Positions 10,716 through 18,162 of a stretch of 19,354 bases of DNA are shown one piece after another (within the stretch, counting starts at the first letter, position 1; each line of letters opens with the position of its first letter). Both the position numbers and the translations under genes were made by a program. Below the pieces are notes generated by a model. It worked only from the letters and a program-made list of their open reading frames with translations, had not been told where the DNA came from and did no database searches. Origin of the DNA: Mucidula mucida (taxonomy: Eukaryota > Basidiomycota > Agaricomycetes > Agaricales > Physalacriaceae); contig JADNYV010000634.1 in the NCBI GenBank assembly GCA_015501055.1, positions 1 to 19,354 of the forward strand. The letters run 5' to 3'.

Positions 10716-10722
10716 ATATATA
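10716..10722 (-). promoter_or_regulatory. TATA box of LEGR copy 1
   Basis: TATATAT on the minus strand, about 55 bp before the chosen ATG. Copies 2, 3 and 4 have TATAAAT, TATATAT and TATAAGT at the same place. A CT-rich run follows, typical of fungal transcription starts. The sequence varies but the TATA function is kept, which argues that this is promoter and not coding. Confidence 0.7.
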
Positions 10723-10723
10723 C

Positions 10724-10773
10724 GCCACGAAAAGGAGCTATATTCTCAGAACGATCAACGATCGGTCAAGTTC
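10724..10773 (-). promoter_or_regulatory. 50-bp conserved promoter element, LEGR copy 1
   Basis: These 50 bases are identical at 12855-12904, 16392-16441 and 18824-18873. They include an inverted repeat CGATC-AAC-GATCG (10752-10764) and the palindrome TTCTCAGAA just beside it. Position directly upstream of the TATA box suggests transcription-factor sites; which factor is unknown. Confidence 0.72.
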
Positions 10774-10776
10774 ATG

Positions 10777-10800
10777 TTTCGGAGCAGACTCTCTCCGAGA
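10777..10800. promoter_or_regulatory. inverted repeat CGG-N12-CCG, LEGR copy 1
   Basis: TTTCGGAG and CTCCGAGA flank an 8-nt spacer; one arm base differs from the perfect repeat of the other copies. Inverted CGG/CCG triplets with fixed spacing are the usual type of site for fungal Zn2Cys6 regulators. That such a factor binds here is inference. Confidence 0.5.
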
Positions 10801-11400
10801 CGAGCAGCACAGCAATAAACGAGACACCTCCACCAGCGCTGTCGTACCCCATAAGTGAACCATCGCAGCGTAAAGGAATGATGGCATGCCTTTGCATATG
10901 TATCCTCTTTGGAGACTTCTGTCTTTCATCGGCGTCCGGCGGGCGCTTTGAAGCTGTGGCAATATGAGATCCGGATTGTGCTGGATAGAGCGTTGTAGCG
11001 CTCCCCGCGAAAAGACTGACGATAATGAAAAGCGCATGGTCCGTCAACGTAAAAAAGGCGGGAATCGATTTTTGAGGACGCCACCTCGAGCAATCGCGCT
11101 CCCATGTACGATCTGTCCTGCTCGCACATCTGCCGGGGATTTAACTAGCTAGGCAAAGAGTGACACAATCAGCCTCCAAAAGAAGAAAGTCAATATTTGA
11201 AGCTAAACATCGAAACAAGACACTTGCCGGTTTTGCAACAATGGGTCAGGTATATGTTGAGGACCCAACTCTCCAGACTCGGAGACGATTGTTTACCTCA
11301 ACCAGCCCTGAAACCGATAAGGGAACCATCGCAGCAGTCGGAAAATTATAACATGCGGTTTGGTACGTATTCTCTCTCAAAGTTTTTCTTGTTTATCTAG
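10801..11400. other. upstream region of LEGR copy 1, no clear gene
   Basis: Homologous to about 12932-13640 and 18901-19280. A minus-strand frame (10772-11047) aligns with one in unit 2 (12897-13097) in its last ~65 codons, with shared words such as LRCDGS and SAGGGVSFIAVLLVSER, but unit 4 has a frameshift there. I cannot tell whether this is an exon or simply shared upstream DNA. Positions 11260-11400 show no homology or gene that I recognise. Confidence 0.45.
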
Positions 11401-11520
11401 AGAGGATGTGGCAATACGAGATGATGATGAGCATGGACAGAGTGCCACATATGATATCGTGCGAAGGAGAAGCGTACCGGGTGACAATCAACGGGAGGCG
11501 ATCACGTTTTGAGCGTGTCG

Positions 11521-11640
11521 CGCAGAGGATGGCGGTAGCGTTAGACCCATGCGAGCAAAAGAGAGAAGGAGATCGAGAAGGAGGCGGGAGAGGGAGAAGA
11601 CAGCGATGAAGGATAACTTGAAGGCTTCTTCCAGATGTGC
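11521..11640 (+). pseudogene. C-terminal tail of a PPR-like gene (fragment)
   Basis: From the ATG at 11549 the frame reads MRAKERRRSRRRREREKTAM, closely matching the end of the PPR-like protein at 17401-17460 (MRAKERRRLRRQREREETTM). A few codons upstream also agree (GG...P before MRAKE). Further upstream the homology fades, so only the last 35-40 codons of the gene are present. This shows that a PPR-like gene once stood at the right end of LEGR unit 1. Confidence 0.65.
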
Positions 11641-11938
11641 GAAAGTCGTCGATTGGAATCTATCTATGATTGGTACTAATTCCGAGGTTAAGTACTCTAC
11701 GTCGAGTCGAATCAGTGTGGCGTCAACAATCAGCCGCGTTCACTCCGAATAGCGACGAGTGAAAACGACATTATGAGTCAAAAAGAAGAGGCGGGCATAG
11801 AGCTGTACGATTCTGTCTCGCTGAGATTGAGCAATCACATTCAAAGATCATACTGCCTGTTCAAATTGAGTAACTAATGTACATGGATAGAAATCAACTC
11901 CGTAGGGACTAGATGCGCCCCTGTGGATGTAGCTCGAA

Positions 11939-11973
11939 AGCATTGTGAGCCTACAGGGTATGCGCACGATGCT
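11939..11973. repeat. hairpin 3' of LEGR copy 2
   Basis: AGCATTGTGAGC and GCGCACGATGCT form 12-bp arms with two mismatches around an 11-nt loop. This is the weakest of the four hairpins, at the same position in the unit. Confidence 0.6.
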
Positions 11974-12217
11974 CCCGAGCGGGCTGTATGACGGAGACCG
12001 ATGATCGCCAACTCGCGTGGGACGATATCCATCTAGTCACGGTAGTGTGTTTCCGGGGCGATAACACCGCGCGAAAGTATCATCCGCCGAAAGACCCAAT
12101 AGCGCGCTTGAAGGAAGACCCCAGGCCGACCCCAACCCACAACAAAGTCGTGCATCCCTTCGCCTCTAACCCACCCAAGCCTCGAGGGTGGCAAGGGCCT
12201 CTGACCAATTGCGCGAA

Positions 12218-12787
12218 TCAGCCTACTCGTTGCGTCACCTCCTTCTCCCGAGCCATAACCTGTTCGGTGATGAACATAATGGCCGGTTTCCGTTTGAGAG
12301 TGTGAACGGTATGTACAGTGGAAAATACAATGGCTGGCTTCCGTTTGAGAGTGTGGACCACTCCCTGCATTGGCTTCAATGTTCGATGCCTGCCTTCAAG
12401 GATCGCAAGTGCTTCTGACCACTCGCGTGAGTCGGTCTGCTCATCACGCGTCGCCCCCATCTCAGGGTATCCGCGCTCGAGATTGTCAAGCGCTCGCCAA
12501 AGTTCCTCGTAAGTGTGGAACTTTAACGTCTGCTGCTTGTGGACAATAAGCGGCGTAGCCTGAGGGCGTCTGCCCTCGAGAATGTCGAGCGTAAGCTGAC
12601 GATGATGGCAAACATATTCTTCTTGGCGCTGGGCGATATCCTCGGAAAGCGGGAGTTTCTCCAGTGAGTGGATGATATCTGATGCCCTCCGCCCTATCCA
12701 TTTCTGCTCAGCCTGGCGTCCATGACGTCCTTGAAGGGTACGGCGGCGCTTGAGCTCGATGGAAGTGGTGTTGGTAGATGTGTGCAT
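12218..12787 (-). CDS. LEGR-repeat protein, copy 2, with altered C-terminus
   Basis: Predicted 189 aa from the ATG at 12787 (A at -3), 60 bp below a TATAAAT box. The N-terminal domain is well conserved with copies 1 and 3: KRRRTLQGRHGRQAE, KWIGRRA, HSLEKLPLSEDI, TLDILEGRRPQ. The middle differs (TLKFHTYEELWRALDNLERG), followed by TRDEQTDSREWSEALAILEGR. After this come two 17-residue repeats containing VHTLKRKPA, encoded by a 51-bp minisatellite at 12260-12361. The protein ends VTQRVG: compared with copy 4, two bases are missing in the GTGACGC(GC)AACGAG stretch, which shifts the frame. The third LEGR module is therefore absent, though its DNA can still be seen to the left. It could be a working variant or a copy in decay. 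Confidence 0.62.
   Translation of the reverse strand: MHTSTNTTSIELKRRRTLQGRHGRQAEQKWIGRRASDIIHSLEKLPLSEDIAQRQEEYVCHHRQLTLDILEGRRPQATPLIVHKQQTLKFHTYEELWRALDNLERGYPEMGATRDEQTDSREWSEALAILEGRHRTLKPMQGVVHTLKRKPAIVFSTVHTVHTLKRKPAIMFITEQVMAREKEVTQRVG
12260..12361 (-). repeat. 51-bp coding minisatellite, two units (LEGR copy 2)
   Basis: Units 12260-12310 and 12311-12361. Each encodes 17 residues with the core HTLKRKPAI. The period is a multiple of three, so unit number can change without breaking the frame. Confidence 0.75.
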
Positions 12788-12846
12788 GATGATGATAATG
12801 TGCTGATGATAGTATTTGGTAGAGAAGGGAAAGTGGAGGAAGCAGA

Positions 12847-12853
12847 ATTTATA
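12847..12853 (-). promoter_or_regulatory. TATA box of LEGR copy 2
   Basis: TATAAAT on the minus strand, 60 bp before the ATG, at the aligned position of the TATATAT of copies 1 and 3. Confidence 0.7.
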
Positions 12854-12854
12854 C

Positions 12855-12904
12855 GCCACGAAAAGGAGCTATATTCTCAGAACGATCAACGATCGGTCAA
12901 GTTC
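12855..12904 (-). promoter_or_regulatory. 50-bp conserved promoter element, LEGR copy 2
   Basis: Base-for-base identical to 10724-10773 and to the elements of copies 3 and 4. The coding parts of the same genes differ at many positions. Confidence 0.72.
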
Positions 12905-12907
12905 GTG

Positions 12908-12931
12908 TCTCGGAGTTGAGTCTCTCCGAGA
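12908..12931. promoter_or_regulatory. inverted repeat CGG-N12-CCG, LEGR copy 2
   Basis: Perfect 8-bp arms TCTCGGAG and CTCCGAGA with an 8-nt spacer. The spacer differs from copy 3 and 4 while the arms are kept. Confidence 0.52.
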
Positions 12932-13382
12932 CGAGCAGCACAGCAATAAACGAGACACCTCCACCTGCGCTGTCCGACCCGTCAAGTGAACCATCGCAGC
13001 GCAAAGAAATGATGACATGCCTTTTGAGACGTATCTTCTCGAGAGACTGCTCTCCTTTATCGGTGTCCTGCTTGCGCTTCGAACCTGAAATCCGCAAGAC
13101 TTGTAGCGTTTATCGCTCGCGCCAGCTCCCAACGACAAGACTGACGGTCCTGCAAAGCATATAGTCAGCGGACGAAAATGGTGCGAATCGGCATCTTTCA
13201 GAAGAACACAGCCTCAAGCATCACGATCGCGCTCCCATCTACCGCCGGTCTGGAGTTACACTTCTGCGACCGACTCATCCACCTGCAGTCGTCTATGATC
13301 AATACTGAAAATGACATCATCAAGACCGCCACACCTGTACTTTTGTTGCTAGAGGACATGATGGTCTATCGGGCCAGAAATA

Positions 13383-13592
13383 TCAGGCTAATGCAAGAGA
13401 TGGAACAAGTTTCTTCACCAGAAGGGAACCACGAAGCGGGACGTCACCGTCATGTTTTGCAAACGCGGTAATCCTTTCAATATTGGCCGGAATCGCAACC
13501 TCCTGAAAGTTACCCTTACGGGAAAAGTCTTTAATAATGCGCTGGCGAGGCCACACCGTCAATCCAAAGGTGCCGCAACCGGGTTCAGTACC
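13383..13592 (-). other. unassigned coding-like frame
   Basis: A minus-strand frame of about 68 codons preceded by a possible acceptor (CTCTCTAG). It reads PGCGTFGLTVWPRQRIIKDF, then a segment containing FQEVAIPANIERITAF, and ends at a TGA at 13383-13385. The amino-acid composition looks like real protein, but I do not recognise the family and cannot find a consistent upstream exon; the obvious candidate at 13638-13695 joins out of frame. It lies in the segment unique to unit 2, so it may be a piece of a gene brought in by rearrangement. Confidence 0.3.
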
Positions 13593-13640
13593 TAGAGAGG
13601 CAAGTCAGTATTGGTAAATTTACATCGAAACAAAGTACCT

Positions 13641-14093
13641 ACCGCTCTTGGACCCAGAAAGCTAACCAGAAATCTAGAGGCCAGGTACCTGCAGAGTCAA
13701 TGACTAGTATTGTCCCGGTCGACATGTTAAGAACAGCACGTTGATGAAAATCAAGTCTCAAGGCAGCCGTCAGATCGGCACTGGGGAGCTCGTATACTTA
13801 CATTGGAGAATGCATAGAGCCAGATATTCATTGCGGCGTGAGCAAAATTTCATGTTCTTCGACTCCTCTGCCGCCATTGTCTCGTCGAACATTTCACACT
13901 GGTACCTGTGCTGGAGGAAGGCTCAAAGAAAATCAACGCCAAGACTGTTTTGCACAGATCAAAATCAAACCAAAGTTGGGTAGATATAATACACTTCGCG
14001 GAATCGGTGTATAGTGAAACACATACAGTGTCAGAACAACTAGTCGTTAAACATGAGCAAGGCGGGAGAGCTAAAGGAAAGAAGAGCTTACCT
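13641..14093. other. no recognisable gene
   Basis: Some splice-like signals are visible on the minus strand, for example a GTAAGTATAC donor near 13802, and a short acidic frame (MFDETMAAEESKN) near 13870-13890. No family or complete gene can be supported. Confidence 0.4.
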
Positions 14094-14710
14094 TTATCTC
14101 AGACCAGCCGCCGCCTTCTGCTTGGCCGCCAATTCTGCAGCTTTAGCTACGGACAAAGTCAGAGTTGGCTTGACCACCAGAAAATGACACACCTTCCGCT
14201 TCATTGCCTGGACAGCCTCACGCTCGGCTTTAATCTTTGTTAGACGCCCAAGATCGGCTTTGGCCTGGTCGGTTTTACCGGCAACGTGCATCTGGGAAGA
14301 GCTCAATAACCACAGAAGTGTGAAGGCCAGGAAAGCAATCAAGCCATTGTTACACACCTCTCGCGCCTCGATAGTTCTCTTGGTGCACCCAAGTCGGAAA
14401 TGTTCACTTTCTTCTGGACGTGATTCGGGTTTATGAGATCCTGGTCCTCTTCCTTCTGGTCGAGAGCTTTGGTCTTTTGCTTTTCGGCGGCACTTCATCG
14501 GATTCCTCCTTCTCCTTCGTCGTCAGAGTTCTCCTCGTTCTCTCCAAAATCATGTCTTTGCTGTGGACACGATGAGCCACATTTTAGCACCGCAGCACAC
14601 CATTCACACCTAAAGTCGCGCCCACCGCCTCGTTTATGCTTATATTGCCTACTCGTCGTCAGCAAGGAAACAGACAGAGATAGATAGATCTGACCTGTTC
14701 CGCGGACCAT
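14094..14710 (-). pseudogene. broken PDAP1/PP28-family gene
   Basis: Minus-strand pieces in the right order for the family of casein-kinase-substrate phosphoproteins PP28 (PDAP1). They are a start MVRGTG (14710), KHKRGGGRDF, an acidic ENEENSDDEGE, EEDQDLINPNHVQKKVNISD, LGAPRELSRRER, then HVAGKTDQAKADL and IKAEREAVQAMKRK, ending KAAELAAKQKAAAGLR. These are the hallmark motifs of the family, normally about 180-200 aa. Intron-like gaps with GT...AG ends lie between the pieces. Breaks: a TGA at 14495-14497 interrupts the frame between DDEGE and EKQKTKALDQKEED. Exon 1 and the GGGRDF exon join out of frame. The residues expected after GGGRDF and after RRER are missing. It keeps its intron positions, so it arose by DNA duplication, not through a processed transcript. 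Confidence 0.7.
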
Positions 14711-15390
14711 GTTCGATCTTGTAGGATGAAAACAAAATGGGAGAGATGAAGATAGATTGCACGGCGTCCATGGGCGGCCGTCCAGTTTGTGCGTATTTCT
14801 AGAGGCATGCAAATGAATCTGAGGTGTTAGAAGCGCTGGGTAGTATGTATAACGCACCAAATTTCCAGTCAGACCAGCGAGTACGGACTTGAGGGAATCA
14901 TTCCTAGGCATCCAAGATTCGCAGCAGCTCCAGAAGGAGAGTCCTGTTCTCAACGGCGCTCGGATCATGAATGTCGGAAGCAAGAAGTCATCGATTCCTC
15001 GAAAAGGCAAGTCGCGCCCCTCCGGGGTAATACGCAACAGTAGAGGCCAAGTAAAAGTACGTCCGAGATAGTACTTACACTATAAGGGCCGGTACAGACG
15101 ATGACTGTGATTCCACAGCAAAGTAGCATGATCAGCCAAGAAAGACACGGACCCATACGGACCCGCAGGGCTACCATGCTTTCCTTATGCTATATCATTG
15201 ACGAGCCAGTGCAGATACTCCAGGTGCTCTTCGAGATATCAAAATTAGGCCTCCGAACGATCTCTGGGCAACGAGCGTGGAAAAGTACTTTGATGCGGAG
15301 CTGTTAGTACTCTAGGAATATTGTAGCGGTGATATACAAGCTAACCAGCAGACCAGCGTTGGGAGACAAGCTAAATATCCTGTTCCTACA
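14711..15390. other. no assigned gene
   Basis: One minus-strand exon-like segment, about 15115-15177, encodes a hydrophobic stretch (WLIMLLCCGITVIVC) and is followed by a GTAAGT donor. It could be a membrane helix of a membrane protein fragment. Nothing else can be supported, and the segment has no counterpart in the other LEGR units. Confidence 0.35.
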
Positions 15391-15590
15391 CGTGGTCGCT
15401 ATGGATCGGGACAGATGAAAATCACATCAGGCCAAGTTTATCGAGCCACAAGATGAGGCGGACAGAGAGGTACAATTCTGAATTGCAGAGCCCAATCATA
15501 ATAAAAGATCATACAGTGTTCAAATTGGATAACTAATGGACATGGATATAAGGCTGCACTGTGTTTGTAGATACCCTTGCGAATGTAGCT

Positions 15591-15636
15591 CAGGAGCATT
15601 ATGCGCTTGCACACTGGTATGCGCACGATGCTCCTG
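15591..15636. repeat. hairpin 3' of LEGR copy 3
   Basis: CAGGAGCATTATGCGC and GCGCACGATGCTCCTG pair over 16 bp with two mismatches and a 14-nt loop. Confidence 0.72.
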
Positions 15637-15841
15637 AGCGTGCCTAATGGCGGCCATCAATGATCCCCAACTCGAGTCGGATGATTCGCATGCAGTCGCG
15701 GTAGTGTGTTTCGCGGCGCTTATCCGCCGAAAGACCCAACACCGTGCGTGAAAGCGCCTTGAACCCCGCCAACAACAAGTCGCGCTTTCGTTCGCCTCTC
15801 CACCTAACCGCGCACCGGCCAGCCACCCAAGTCTGAACTCC

Positions 15842-16330
15842 TCAAGCGATGGGTGGCTGATACCTGCCCTCGAGGATTGCAAGGGCTTGTGACCAGTTGC
15901 GCAAATCGTCCCGCGTGACACCGTTCTCACGACTGATGAAATGTTCTGTGTCGCTGCCCTCAAGAATCGCAAGGGACTCTGACCAATGGCGCGAGTCAGT
16001 CTTCTCGTCCCGCGTCACCTCAGTGATGGCGGGGAAGGCGTGATGCCCTCGCATGATTTGTTCCCAAATTTCTTCACAGTCCTGCTCATCGACAACAACA
16101 AACTGCGGCTGTCGGCCCTCAAGAATGTCGAGCGTAAGCTGACGGTGGTGAGAAACGTATTCTTTGTGGCGCTGAGCGATCTCCTTGGAGAGCGGGAGCT
16201 TCTCCAGAGAGTGAATGATATGTGTTGCCCTCCGCCCGATCCACTTCTGCTCAGCCTGACGTCCGTGACGTCCCTGGAGGGTACGACGCCGCTTAAGATC
16301 GCAGGTAGTGGTGTTGGTAGATGTGAACAT
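15842..16330 (-). CDS. LEGR-repeat protein, copy 3
   Basis: Predicted 162 aa, about 90% identical to copy 1 and of the same length, with the same three L-E-G modules and the VTRD spacing. Differences are mostly conservative (E48K, R52Q, A59S, I79V, L151I by copy 1 numbering, with a small indel near residue 10). ATG at 16330 has A at -3 and sits below a TATATAT box. With copy 1 this is one of the two apparently intact members. It faces away from the PPR-like gene fragment at 16480-17478, with about 150 bp between the two, so the promoter region could serve both directions. Confidence 0.7.
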   Translation of the reverse strand: MFTSTNTTTCDLKRRRTLQGRHGRQAEQKWIGRRATHIIHSLEKLPLSKEIAQRHKEYVSHHRQLTLDILEGRQPQFVVVDEQDCEEIWEQIMRGHHAFPAITEVTRDEKTDSRHWSESLAILEGSDTEHFISRENGVTRDDLRNWSQALAILEGRYQPPIA

Positions 16331-16383
16331 AGTGATGTGCTGATGATAGTATTTGGTAGAGAAGCAGAAGAAAGGAAAGCAGA

Positions 16384-16390
16384 ATATATA
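16384..16390 (-). promoter_or_regulatory. TATA box of LEGR copy 3
   Basis: TATATAT on the minus strand, 54-60 bp upstream of the ATG, same context as copy 1. Confidence 0.7.
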
Positions 16391-16391
16391 C

Positions 16392-16441
16392 GCCACGAAA
16401 AGGAGCTATATTCTCAGAACGATCAACGATCGGTCAAGTTC
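16392..16441 (-). promoter_or_regulatory. 50-bp conserved promoter element, LEGR copy 3
   Basis: Identical to the elements of copies 1, 2 and 4. Contains CGATC-AAC-GATCG and TTCTCAGAA. Confidence 0.72.
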
Positions 16442-16444
16442 ATG

Positions 16445-16468
16445 TCTCGGAGCCCACTCTCTCCGAGA
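16445..16468. promoter_or_regulatory. inverted repeat CGG-N12-CCG, LEGR copy 3
   Basis: Perfect 8-bp arms TCTCGGAG and CTCCGAGA with an 8-nt spacer identical to copy 4. It lies 10 bp before the break where the PPR-like fragment starts. Confidence 0.52.
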
Positions 16469-16554
16469 CGAAAAGCACTGGCATACTTGAGGTTTACTCT
16501 GGACGTGTTAATGTCTCCCTCCCAGCGCAATACCGCCTGGCGAACCCGGTAGTA

Positions 16555-17478
16555 ATGAACATCATTTGCATGAACGACTTGTTGTGGTCATTGCGCTACA
16601 TGCGGCGTCCAGACGCCGTCTTCCTCCTATGGGATTACATGACGCGCTTGTACGGGCTCTATCCCATCTCTTCAACATTCTCTGTCCTGCTCAAATGCGT
16701 ACGGATGACTTTTCGGCTCGACGACACTCCGACTGGCGCTCTTTCCCAGCTTGCCTTCTTTCACCGTCGCCCTCAGATGTGTAAGACGCGCGACGAAGCC
16801 GTTGCCCTTTTCAAAAGCGTCCTCGGTGACAACAGAAATCCTACGCCAGAGCCATATAAACCGTTTTCCGTGTGGAAGGACCCCGCTGGGCGGGCGCGGG
16901 AGCTATTCTGGCAGGCAATGCGCGCGCACCGACCGCATGGTCCAGATCTACGGCTCGATGCGACGTTGACGAATGTAGTACCGTCAGGCGCGAACTGTTT
17001 CGATTATGCAGTCGTCGCGATGTTGGCCGGGCGAGCTGAAGAGCTGCCCAAGATTCTGTATGCGATGAAGGAGCTAGGAATTGCACCTGCGGATGGTATG
17101 GTGCCTTTGGTTCTGACCGTCTGGCATGGTGTATGTGCGGAGCATCCGCGGGAAGGGGACAGTCCGTGGCGCATGCTTGTCGATTGGATCTCGGACTGGT
17201 TAGGAGAGAAGGCGCTGCCGTCGTTGGACGACATGAGGGCGTGGCGGGTGAAGGTGCTCCAGATGAAGGGATTGGTGCCGAGTACTTGGGAGACAGCGGG
17301 TCGAAGGTATTCGTCAGAGAGGGAGGAGGCCAGGTTTCAGGCAATGTGGAGTCGGTCAGGTAGGAAAGATGAGATCGAAGGAGGGGAGAAATTTAAACCT
17401 ATGCGAGCAAAAGAGAGAAGGAGACTGAGAAGGCAGCGGGAGAGGGAGGAGACAACGATGGAGGATAAAGCTTCTTGA
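16555..17478 (+). CDS. PPR-like protein, C-terminal part; 5' truncated
   Basis: 307 codons from the ATG at 16555, but the frame is open further upstream to the break at about 16479 and reads like protein there (YSGRVNVSLPAQYRLANPVV). The start is therefore probably not the original one. Segments such as PDAVFLLWDYMTRLYGLYP and RAEELPKILYAMKELGIAP have the helix-turn-helix look of pentatricopeptide repeats. The C-terminal pattern (MLVDWISDWLGE, then a basic RAKERRRLRRQRERE tail) is what I know from basidiomycete PPR-like proteins. Such proteins usually bind organellar RNA and carry a longer N-terminal half with a mitochondrial presequence. Both are missing here. It is either a dead fragment or a shortened gene driven from the shared LEGR promoter region. 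No intron is needed in this part. A remnant of the same tail lies at 11549. Confidence 0.7.
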   Translation: MNIICMNDLLWSLRYMRRPDAVFLLWDYMTRLYGLYPISSTFSVLLKCVRMTFRLDDTPTGALSQLAFFHRRPQMCKTRDEAVALFKSVLGDNRNPTPEPYKPFSVWKDPAGRARELFWQAMRAHRPHGPDLRLDATLTNVVPSGANCFDYAVVAMLAGRAEELPKILYAMKELGIAPADGMVPLVLTVWHGVCAEHPREGDSPWRMLVDWISDWLGEKALPSLDDMRAWRVKVLQMKGLVPSTWETAGRRYSSEREEARFQAMWSRSGRKDEIEGGEKFKPMRAKERRRLRRQREREETTMEDKAS

Positions 17479-17755
17479 TTTACCTAGTATTGACTATCTG
17501 TGAGTAACTCCGAAATATAGATAGGTTACTGCACGACGAGTAGAATCAGTGTCGCGTTAACAATTAACCGCGGTCACTATGACTCGCGATGTCATTATAA
17601 AGGAGAGGCGGACGGGCCATGGAGCGCTGCGATTCTCAAAAATTGAGCAATGATTATGAAAGATCAGAATGTGTGTTCAAATTGAATAACTAATGTACAT
17701 GGATAGAAGATTACAAGTCCGTAAGTATCAGTTGCTTTCTTGTGAATGTAACTCA

Positions 17756-17794
17756 GGAGCATTATACGCCTACCATGTAGGCGCACAATGCTCC
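17756..17794. repeat. hairpin 3' of LEGR copy 4, the strongest
   Basis: GGAGCATTATACGCCTAC and GTAGGCGCACAATGCTCC pair over 18 bp with a 3-nt loop. The two mismatched DNA positions become G-U pairs in RNA read from the minus strand, so the whole stem would pair in the transcript of the LEGR gene. Confidence 0.78.
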
Positions 17795-18162
17795 AGAGCG
17801 TGTTGTATGACGGGCATCGGTGAACCCGGATTCGCGTCGGATGATATTCATCCAATCGAGGGAGTGTGCTTCCGGGCCCATACCACTGTGCGACAGTGTT
17901 ATTCGCCCAAAGACTCAATACTGCGTTTGAAGGAAGACCGCAGCCCCGGCACCAAGTCTCACATCGTGAAACTTCCCTTCGCCTCCTCACCCAGCCCCGA
18001 CTCAAAGCTGCCATCCAAAATCTTCATGGGAGGTGGCTGACGCCTGCCTTCGAGCGCGATGGCTTCTGACCAATTGCGCGAGTCATTCTGCTCGTCCCGC
18101 ATCACTTCCTTCTCACGAACGAGAAAGTATTCGCTGCCCTCTGACCAATCGCGTGGATCAGC

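Larger units (their letters stand above)
9680..11250. repeat. LEGR unit 1
   Basis: First of four diverged units. Blocks shared with other units, left to right: CGAATCAGTGTGGCGTCAA near 9691, the TAACTAATGTACATGGATA block near 9845, the hairpin at 9914-9950, the minus-strand LEGR gene, the promoter region 10716-10800, and about 400 bp of upstream sequence that matches units 2 and 4. Confidence 0.75.
11690..13640. repeat. LEGR unit 2
   Basis: Same block order as unit 1: CGAATCAGTGTGGCGTCAA near 11707, the TAACTAATGTACATGGATA block near 11870, hairpin 11939-11973, LEGR gene, promoter, upstream region. An extra segment of about 330 bp (13260-13590) splits the upstream region before the shared ACATCGAAACAA block near 13622. 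Confidence 0.7.
15395..16478. repeat. LEGR unit 3 (shortened)
   Basis: Homology to unit 1 begins abruptly at TCGCTATGGATCG (near 15398), so the leftmost shared block is missing. On the right it ends at about 16478, just past the inverted repeat, where a PPR-like gene fragment begins instead of the usual upstream region. Confidence 0.72.

Noticed and set aside
10663..10728. N-terminal extension of the LEGR proteins (MAYIFCFPFF...) as a signal or membrane segment
   Set aside because: The hydrophobic look comes from a TATA box followed by a CT-rich start region. The four copies vary there while preserving TATA, so translation more likely begins at the inner ATG.
10716..10773. Heat-shock element in the 50-bp promoter stretch
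   Set aside because: TTCTCAGAA has a three-base gap between TTC and GAA; the standard site needs two (TTCnnGAA).
10321..10818. Plus-strand open frame antisense to LEGR copy 1, with similar frames at 15986-16552 and 18529-18933
   Set aside because: It runs through the TATA box and the 50-bp element, is not open in copy 2, and shows clearly more amino-acid changes between copies 1 and 3 than the minus-strand frame. It is a shadow of the LEGR gene.
14495..14700. Cysteine-rich zinc-finger protein (CEWC...CGSSC) on the minus strand
   Set aside because: The cysteines fall in what is best read as an intron (GTGTGA...CACAG) between the GGGRDF and acidic parts of the PDAP1-like pseudogene.
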